A stretch of DNA of 64,000 bases from Bergeyella porcorum (lineage in GTDB: Bacteria; Bacteroidota; Bacteroidia; Flavobacteriales; Weeksellaceae), in contig NZ_JBHMFD010000014.1 of NCBI RefSeq assembly GCF_042427575.1, positions 1 through 64,000 of the forward strand, given 5' to 3'. The notes beneath the pieces were generated by a model. It was not told the origin of the DNA, made no database searches, and worked only from the letters and a program-made list of their open reading frames with translations. This document shows positions 58,954 through 64,000 of this stretch, in pieces; position 1 is the first letter of the stretch; each line of letters begins with the position of its first letter. Both the position numbers and the translations under genes were made by a program.

Positions 58954-59976
58954 TTAAAAAAGTTCACCCAAGTTTTTAGGGCGGTGCAGATTCAGGTGTT
59001 TATAGGCTTTTTCTGTAACTTCTCTCCCTCGTGGTGTACGGATGATAAAACCTTCCTGAATGAGAAACGGCTCATAGACTTCCTCCAGAGTCTCTGGGTT
59101 TTCACCAATGGATGTTGCTAGAGCAGAGATGCCTACAGGCCGCCCCTTAAAGTTTTCTATCATCACCCGCATTATCTTATTATCCATTTCATCAAGTCCA
59201 AACTCATCTACATTCAGAGAGTTGAGGGCAAACTGCGTGATTTTTAGTTCTATTTCTCCATTACCTTTGATTTCGGCAAAGTCTCTTACACGGCGAAGCA
59301 AAGCATTGGCTATCCTCGGTGTTCCACGGCTTCTTCTGGCAATTTCTATGGCCGCATCTTCGTAGATAGGAACCCCTAAAACCCTTGCACTTCTTTGGAT
59401 AATGGTAGAGAGCAGTTCAATATTATAGTATTCTAATCGGCATTGAATCCCAAATCTTGCCAACATCGGTTTGGTGAGCATTCCACTTCGGGTGGTAGCC
59501 CCTACTAAGGTGAATGGATTTAAGCCAATCTGTACCGAACGGGCATTGGGACCTGTTTCCAGCATTATATCAATTTTGAAATCTTCCATTGCAGAATAGA
59601 GATATTCCTCTACCACGGGAGATAAACGGTGAATTTCATCAATGAAAAGAACATCATTCTCTTCTAAATTGGTGAGCAATCCTGCCAAACTGCCAGGTTT
59701 ATCCAGCACAGGCCCAGAGGTAACCTTGCAATTAACGCCCAGTTCATTGGCAATGATGTGGGCAAGTGTGGTTTTTCCCAATCCCGGAGGGCCGTGCAAT
59801 AAGGTATGGTCTAATGAGCTGCCTCTGTTCTTAGCAGCGGCTACAAAGACTTCCAGATTATCCATTGTTTTCCTTTGTCCTGCAAAATCATCAAAGCTTT
59901 GCGGACGGATTTTTTCCTCTTGTAGAAGTTCTTCTCGGGAGTAGTTTTCCTTATCGGGATGTAGAAAATCTGGCAT
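58954..59976 (-). CDS. ruvB: Holliday junction branch migration helicase RuvB
   Basis: 340 residues. RPQSFDDFAGQRKTMDNLEV, Walker A HGPPGLGKTTLAH (62-69), DEIHRLSPVVEEYLYSAMED (Walker B and sensor), TLVGATTRSGMLT, and the C-terminal winged-helix region GRPVGISALATSIGE followed by LIQEGFIIRTPRGR. It drives branch migration with RuvA on recombination intermediates. Confidence 0.97.
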   Translation of the reverse strand: MPDFLHPDKENYSREELLQEEKIRPQSFDDFAGQRKTMDNLEVFVAAAKNRGSSLDHTLLHGPPGLGKTTLAHIIANELGVNCKVTSGPVLDKPGSLAGLLTNLEENDVLFIDEIHRLSPVVEEYLYSAMEDFKIDIMLETGPNARSVQIGLNPFTLVGATTRSGMLTKPMLARFGIQCRLEYYNIELLSTIIQRSARVLGVPIYEDAAIEIARRSRGTPRIANALLRRVRDFAEIKGNGEIELKITQFALNSLNVDEFGLDEMDNKIMRVMIENFKGRPVGISALATSIGENPETLEEVYEPFLIQEGFIIRTPRGREVTEKAYKHLNLHRPKNLGELF

Positions 59977-60125
59977 TTTTTTTAATCACTTTTGCGAAGT
60001 CAAAGTAAAGGATTTTAATTTTAGTAAGCAAATGCTTTTCGGAGGAAAATGAGGAGAACAGTGAAGGACAACGAGGAAATAAAATTTTATTTTTTTCTTC
60101 TATACAGAAATATTAAATTTACGGA

Positions 60126-61355
60126 ATGAAATTAATAGGACCTTTTAAACAAATCGTTACGATGAAAGGGCTTTCTCTTAGGGGAAAAATCTCAGACGAT
60201 GCCCTACAAATTATAGAAAACGCAGGAATCTTAGTACATCAAGGTAAGATAAAATCCATAGGAGATTTTGAAACTTTGAAGCCTAATGCTACCGAGCTTT
60301 GTGAGATAGATGGCGAGCAAGTGGCACTACCAGCCTTTGTAGATTGCCATACGCACATTTGCTTTGGAGGGAATAGAGCCAATGATTTTGCAATGCGTAA
60401 TGCAGGAAAAACCTATTTGGAAATAGCGGCTGCGGGTGGCGGTATTTGGAGTTCTGTGGTGCATACCAGAAATGCCAGCGAAGAAGAGCTTTTGACTTCT
60501 GTTTTAGAAAGGATTAATGCTCTAGTACAATTGGGTATTACCACTATTGAGATAAAATCTGGCTATGGGCTCACCCTAGAAGATGAGCTGAAAATGCTAA
60601 GCGTGATAAAAAAAGCCCAAGGGAAAACTTCTGCTACTTTGGTAAGCACTTGTTTGGCGGCTCACACCAAACCAAAAGATTTTGAAGGAAATAATGCTGA
60701 ATATTTACAATTCATTCTTGATGAAATCTTGCCCAAAGTAAAAGAAGAACACCTTTCGGATAGGGTAGATATTTTTATAGAAAAATCGGCATTTCAGCCA
60801 GAGGAAAGCAAAAATTTCTTATTGAAAGCGAAGGAAATGGGCTTTGATATTACCGTTCACGCTGACCAATTTACCGCAGGAAGCTCACGCATAGCCGTAG
60901 AGGTAGGAGCAAAATCTGCCGATCATCTGGAAGCCACGGCAGATGAAGATATTGAATTTCTAGCCCAGTCCCAGACGGTAGCCGTGGCATTACCAGGAGC
61001 CAGCGTAGGCTTAGGAGAGCCTTTCACCCCTGCAAGGAAACTCTTAGATGCGGGAGCCATTTTGGCGATTGCCAGCGATTGGAACCCTGGTTCGGCACCT
61101 ATGGGAAATCTTCTGACCCAAGCCTCTATTTTGGCAACTTACCAAAAACTATCTACAGCAGAAGTTTTGGCGGGGCTTACTTTCAGGGCGGCTTATGCTT
61201 TGGGGCTATCCGATAGAGGGGTTTTAACTGAAGGTATGAAAGCGGATTTTGTAGCGTACCCTACGGATAACTATCAAAATATTCTTTACAAACAAGGGAT
61301 GTTGCTACCATCTCAAGTATTCATCAATGGAGATAAAAGCTATGAAAGATTATAA
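60126..61355 (+). CDS. hutI: Imidazolonepropionase
   Basis: 409 residues, amidohydrolase fold. Metal ligands in FVDCHTHICFGG (His75, His77), AAAGGGIWSSV substrate loop, EIKSGYGLTLEDEL, DITVHADQFTAGSSRI and ASDWNPGSAPMGNLLTQASI. It hydrolyses imidazolonepropionate to formiminoglutamate in histidine degradation. It overlaps hutG, so the two are coupled; hutH and hutU are not in the window. The 60000-60125 leader shows nothing clear. Confidence 0.95.
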   Translation: MKLIGPFKQIVTMKGLSLRGKISDDALQIIENAGILVHQGKIKSIGDFETLKPNATELCEIDGEQVALPAFVDCHTHICFGGNRANDFAMRNAGKTYLEIAAAGGGIWSSVVHTRNASEEELLTSVLERINALVQLGITTIEIKSGYGLTLEDELKMLSVIKKAQGKTSATLVSTCLAAHTKPKDFEGNNAEYLQFILDEILPKVKEEHLSDRVDIFIEKSAFQPEESKNFLLKAKEMGFDITVHADQFTAGSSRIAVEVGAKSADHLEATADEDIEFLAQSQTVAVALPGASVGLGEPFTPARKLLDAGAILAIASDWNPGSAPMGNLLTQASILATYQKLSTAEVLAGLTFRAAYALGLSDRGVLTEGMKADFVAYPTDNYQNILYKQGMLLPSQVFINGDKSYERL

Positions 61356-62277
61356 AGAATGCTGGGCAGGGCGTAATGATGGCGAAGGAGCATTGCATCA
61401 GAGATTATTTCAGAACATCAGTTTTGAAAACGAAGTTTCTCCCAAAGACTTTGTGATTATTGGCTTTGCAGTAGATGAAGGCGTAAGGAGAAACAAAGGA
61501 AGGGTAGGGGCAAAAGATGCTCCTGATGTGATTAGAAGAAATATGTCCAACTTCCCTGTGGTGCATACCGATTTGGTATTGAGAGATTTTGGTAACATTG
61601 TATGTGTTAATCAGGCTTTGGAGGAAGCACAGGAGAATCTGGCATCTCTATCGGGAAAGATATTAGAAGCAGGGGGGAGAACCATTGTATTAGGTGGAGG
61701 GCACGAGGTAACTTACGCTCATTATTCTGGGATTAAAAAGGCTTTTCCTGATAAGAAAATTGGGATTATTAATATAGATGCTCATTTTGATAATAGGGCT
61801 ATAGAGGCTTCTGTGGGAGCGAGTTCTGGTACGGGGTTTTGGCAAATTGCTCAGGAAGGGGAGCTTCATTCCCTACACATTGGGATACAGAGAAACTCTA
61901 ATACACTGAAACTTTTTGATACTGCCCACCAATTGGGAATGCAATACATCTTGGCAGACGAACTGTTTTTTGAAAATCTTCCATCGGTTTATCAGAAAAT
62001 CAATGCTTTTTTTGAAGCAATGGATGTCGTGTATCTTACAGTTTGTATGGATGTTTTCAATGCAGCGATAGCACCAGGCGTATCGGCTTTGGCGTATAAT
62101 GGCTTGCAGGCAGACGCTGTTTTTATGATGATGTTTAGGCATATTCTGAAAGAAGAAAAGCTAAAAGCAATGGATGTAGCAGAGGTAAATCCGTTATATG
62201 ACACCAATGAAATCACAGCAAGATTGGCAGGAAGCCTTGTAAACGAATGGCTGATGCACCACCATAGAGAAGATTAA
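61342..62277 (+). CDS. hutG: Formimidoylglutamase-like ureohydrolase
   Basis: 311 residues from the ATG at 61342 (an ATG at 61327 is also possible). Mn-binding motifs of the arginase superfamily: VLGGGHEVTYAHYSG, IINIDAHFDNR and TVCMDVFNAAIAPGVSA. It hydrolyses formiminoglutamate to glutamate and formamide. It overlaps hutI by 14 nt, a typical translational coupling. Arginase or agmatinase is possible, but the hutI context favours HutG. Confidence 0.9.
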   Translation: MKDYKECWAGRNDGEGALHQRLFQNISFENEVSPKDFVIIGFAVDEGVRRNKGRVGAKDAPDVIRRNMSNFPVVHTDLVLRDFGNIVCVNQALEEAQENLASLSGKILEAGGRTIVLGGGHEVTYAHYSGIKKAFPDKKIGIINIDAHFDNRAIEASVGASSGTGFWQIAQEGELHSLHIGIQRNSNTLKLFDTAHQLGMQYILADELFFENLPSVYQKINAFFEAMDVVYLTVCMDVFNAAIAPGVSALAYNGLQADAVFMMMFRHILKEEKLKAMDVAEVNPLYDTNEITARLAGSLVNEWLMHHHRED

Positions 62278-62295
62278 ATGATTGAGATAAGTGAT

Positions 62296-62334
62296 AAAAC
62301 GCTCGGATTTTCATTGGAAAACCCGAGCGTTTTT
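62296..62334. terminator. Bidirectional terminator after hutG
   Basis: AAAACGCTCGG / CCGAGCGTTTT stem with a 16-nt loop, T-run on the plus strand and A-run on the other, between convergent genes. Confidence 0.85.
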
Positions 62335-62352
62335 CGTAGAGAGCAATTTATT

Positions 62353-62883
62353 TTATCCTATAATTTTTGCAACAATGGCTTTAAGCTCTTCGTCTTTCTC
62401 TGGATTGGAGATGCATTGTTTCTCGCTATCAAAATGGCTACCAAAAGAAGGAAGTGAGAAGGTGTCCACTACCTCTGCACCATTGTGAGGAAATCTGTTT
62501 TTAGCAATATCTAGCACGCTAGCACCACCTCTTGCCCCAGGTGAAGTGGCCATTAGTAGCATTGGTTTCTCGCCCCACGCTTTTCTATTGGGCACTCTAG
62601 AAATCCAATCAAAAATGTTTTTGAATGCTGTGGTATAAGCCCCATTATACTCTGCCAAGGAAAGCAAAATAAAATCTGCATCATCTACTTTGGCTGCAAA
62701 ATCTAATGCAGGCTGTGGTATGCCGTGCTGGGTTTCTTTATCAATGCAGTAAATGGGCATTTCATAATCATTGAGGTCTAAAACCTCTACACGATGCCAG
62801 CTAAATAGGGAAGCGGCATAGTTTACCAATTGTTTATTAATAGAGTGTTGGGAAGTGCTTCCCGCAAAGGCTAAAATTTTCAT
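62353..62883 (-). CDS. NADPH-dependent FMN reductase
   Basis: 176 residues, flavodoxin-like fold (PF03358). MKILAFAGSTSQHSINKQLV binds FMN phosphate, then ADFILLSLAEYNGAYTTAFK (the conserved PEYN-type region, here LAEYNG) and MLLMATSPGARGG. It reduces flavin or quinone with NAD(P)H in the cytosol; physiological partner unknown. Confidence 0.88.
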   Translation of the reverse strand: MKILAFAGSTSQHSINKQLVNYAASLFSWHRVEVLDLNDYEMPIYCIDKETQHGIPQPALDFAAKVDDADFILLSLAEYNGAYTTAFKNIFDWISRVPNRKAWGEKPMLLMATSPGARGGASVLDIAKNRFPHNGAEVVDTFSLPSFGSHFDSEKQCISNPEKDEELKAIVAKIIG

Positions 62884-62959
62884 AGGTGTATAATGTTATT
62901 AATTAATGATGATTTTTTTGTAAGCTTAATGAGGTTAAAAATGCTTTGTCTTTATCAAA

Positions 62960-63070
62960 GGATAAAAACTCTCGGGAGACTTCAGAAAAACTCTCGGGAG
63001 ATTTCGGAAAAACTCTCGGGAGATTTCAAGAAAACTCTCGGGAGAATTTGGAAAAACTCTCGGGAGAATT
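62960..63070. repeat. 22-bp tandem array (5 units) between FMN reductase and hemH
   Basis: CTCGGG starts recur at 62971, 62993, 63015, 63037 and 63059, exactly 22 bp apart; unit AAAAACTCTCGGGAGATTTC. The core CTCTCGGGAG is a near-palindrome. A CCCTTT/AAAGGG hairpin follows near 63079-63095. The rest of 62884-63171 has no gene. Confidence 0.88.
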
Positions 63071-63171
63071 TTTAGCTCCTTCCAAACCCTTTGCTGAAAG
63101 GGGATAGCGTGTATCCATTTTATGGCTGAAAAGATAAAGTATTCGGGTATAGAAATTAGTTGGTTCTCTCC

Positions 63172-64000
63172 TTATAATTGCTCTTCGCAGAGGGCTTTTA
63201 CCACCTGTATCCATCGGTCTTCATCGTTAAGACAAGGGAGATAATGGAACCGCTCACCGCCAGCGTGTAGAAATTCCTCCTTGCCTTCCTCTGCAATTTC
63301 TTCTAAGGTTTCTAAACAATCTGATACAAAAGCAGGGCAAACGATGGCTAGATTTTTAACGCCCCTTTGGGGAAGTTGTTCCAAAGTCTCATCGGTGTAA
63401 GGTTCTATCCATTTGTCTTTTCCTAATCTGGATTGGAAGGTTACCAAGACTTTTTCCTTAGGAAGTCCTAGTTTCTCTGCTACCAGTTCGGTAGTTTTGT
63501 AGCACTGATGTCTATAGCATAGCTGGTTGTGGAGCTCATTGGTGCTATGGTTGCAGGTTTCATTATCCAGTCGGCAAGTTTTACTTTTATCGGTTTTGTA
63601 GATATGCCTTTCGGGAACACCGTGATAAGAAAACTGCAAGGCATCAAATTGCTCAGGGAGTTTCTCGCGAATGCTTTCGGCGAGGCAATCTATGTATAAG
63701 TCTTTGTTGTAAAACGGTGGTATATATTTTATATTCACCTCTGGGAAAAATCTCTTGCGGACTTCCTCTGCTTTATCTACAACGGTCTCTGTGGTGCTCA
63801 TAGCATACTGAGGGTATAGCGGGAAGAGGACGATGTCTGTAACGCCTTGGTCTACCAGTTTTTGAATGCCACTCTGTATGCTGGGTTCTGCGTATCGCAT
63901 CCCTATTTCTACGGGTACGCTTACTAGTTTTTGAAGTTTCTTTTGGATTTTTTTTGTAATCACGATGAGGGGAGAGCCTTCGTCTGTCCATACCGTTTTG
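63172..64000 (-). CDS. hemH: Ferrochelatase, partial (5' end off the window)
   Basis: About 275 residues of the C-terminal part. The frame stays open to the right edge, where WTDEGSPLIVITKKIQKKL (family N-terminal third) can be read, so the true start is outside. Visible: the active-site QFSYHGVPERHIY with its His, FQSRLGKDKWIEPYT, KNLAIVCPAFVSDCLETLEE, then LHAGGERFHYLPCLND. It inserts Fe2+ into protoporphyrin IX as the last step of heme synthesis. Confidence 0.93.
   Translation of the reverse strand, partial: KTVWTDEGSPLIVITKKIQKKLQKLVSVPVEIGMRYAEPSIQSGIQKLVDQGVTDIVLFPLYPQYAMSTTETVVDKAEEVRKRFFPEVNIKYIPPFYNKDLYIDCLAESIREKLPEQFDALQFSYHGVPERHIYKTDKSKTCRLDNETCNHSTNELHNQLCYRHQCYKTTELVAEKLGLPKEKVLVTFQSRLGKDKWIEPYTDETLEQLPQRGVKNLAIVCPAFVSDCLETLEEIAEEGKEEFLHAGGERFHYLPCLNDEDRWIQVVKALCEEQL

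Noticed and set aside
62960..63070. CRISPR array
   Set aside because: The unit is 22 bp with no unique spacer between copies; it is a plain tandem repeat.
1..64000. Prophage, defence island or biosynthetic gene cluster
   Set aside because: No integrase, capsid, restriction, CBASS, CRISPR or NRPS/PKS-type genes were seen. The accessory genes are isolated small enzymes.

Overview
The window is AT-rich chromosomal DNA from a member of the Bacteroidota, most likely a flavobacterium of the Weeksellaceae (Chryseobacterium/Riemerella/Bergeyella-like). The grounds are the repeated -7 promoter element TAnnTTTG, a methionine synthase split into two genes, an extended NusB, a PUR-domain DUF3276 protein, DUF2480, DUF6452/DUF6048 and an OmpA with calcium-binding thrombospondin type 3 repeats. 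The genus is an inference; the class is fairly safe. Most genes are housekeeping.

Layout. 0-3 kb: a large secreted repeat-type surface protein bracketed by composite intergenic repeats, then a decayed IS1-family transposase. 3-12 kb: aroC, two thioredoxin-fold proteins, a YkvA protein, an IS1182-like remnant, a YbiT-type ABC-F ATPase, smpB, ompA, yebC. 12.2-24.7 kb: a SAM-I riboswitch followed by metX, a membrane protein, an ACT-homoserine dehydrogenase and a Gdx/SugE exporter, then about 7.5 kb of accessory genes (two alpha/beta hydrolases, two near-identical GNATs, MmcQ/YjbR, VOC, S41 peptidase, SRPBCC, MazG-like), and metZ. 24.8-30.6 kb: a 420-bp minisatellite, rlmD, a repeat-rich spacer, two secreted surface proteins (one frameshifted in an A8 tract), and DUF6452/DUF6048. 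30.7-36.6 kb: the split metH, separated by a 123-bp triplication and an IS200/RAYT-like transposase, then metF. 36.6-52.4 kb: a lipoprotein, DUF3276, an ABC exporter, nusB-DUF1573-yajC, a PIF1-type helicase, folB, nadA, gmk, yicC, a second MmcQ, an AspT-type transporter, DUF2480, lpxB and comEC. 52.7-64 kb: sdhC-sdhA-(DUF2846-like)-sdhB, a TlpA-like lipoprotein, a REP-like palindrome pair beside tRNA-Ala, ruvB, hutI-hutG, an FMN reductase and a partial hemH.

How the genes work together. The centre of the window is a dispersed methionine-synthesis supercluster: homoserine dehydrogenase makes homoserine, MetX activates it, MetZ installs sulfur to make homocysteine, split MetH methylates it and MetF supplies methyl-THF. 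The SAM-I riboswitch stands at its head. Accessory genes and repeats have been inserted at several points without breaking the met genes.

Most unusual content. (1) Four intergenic minisatellites with 21- or 22-bp periods, whose units share a [CT][CT]CTC[GA]G core set in A-rich flanks. (2) A single-copy HUH transposase with hairpin ends and REP-like palindromes, one of which recurs 26 kb away. (3) A 123-bp triplication of the 3' end of the metH homocysteine-binding gene. (4) A likely phase-variable surface protein. None of these can be called new without database searches; I could not run any.
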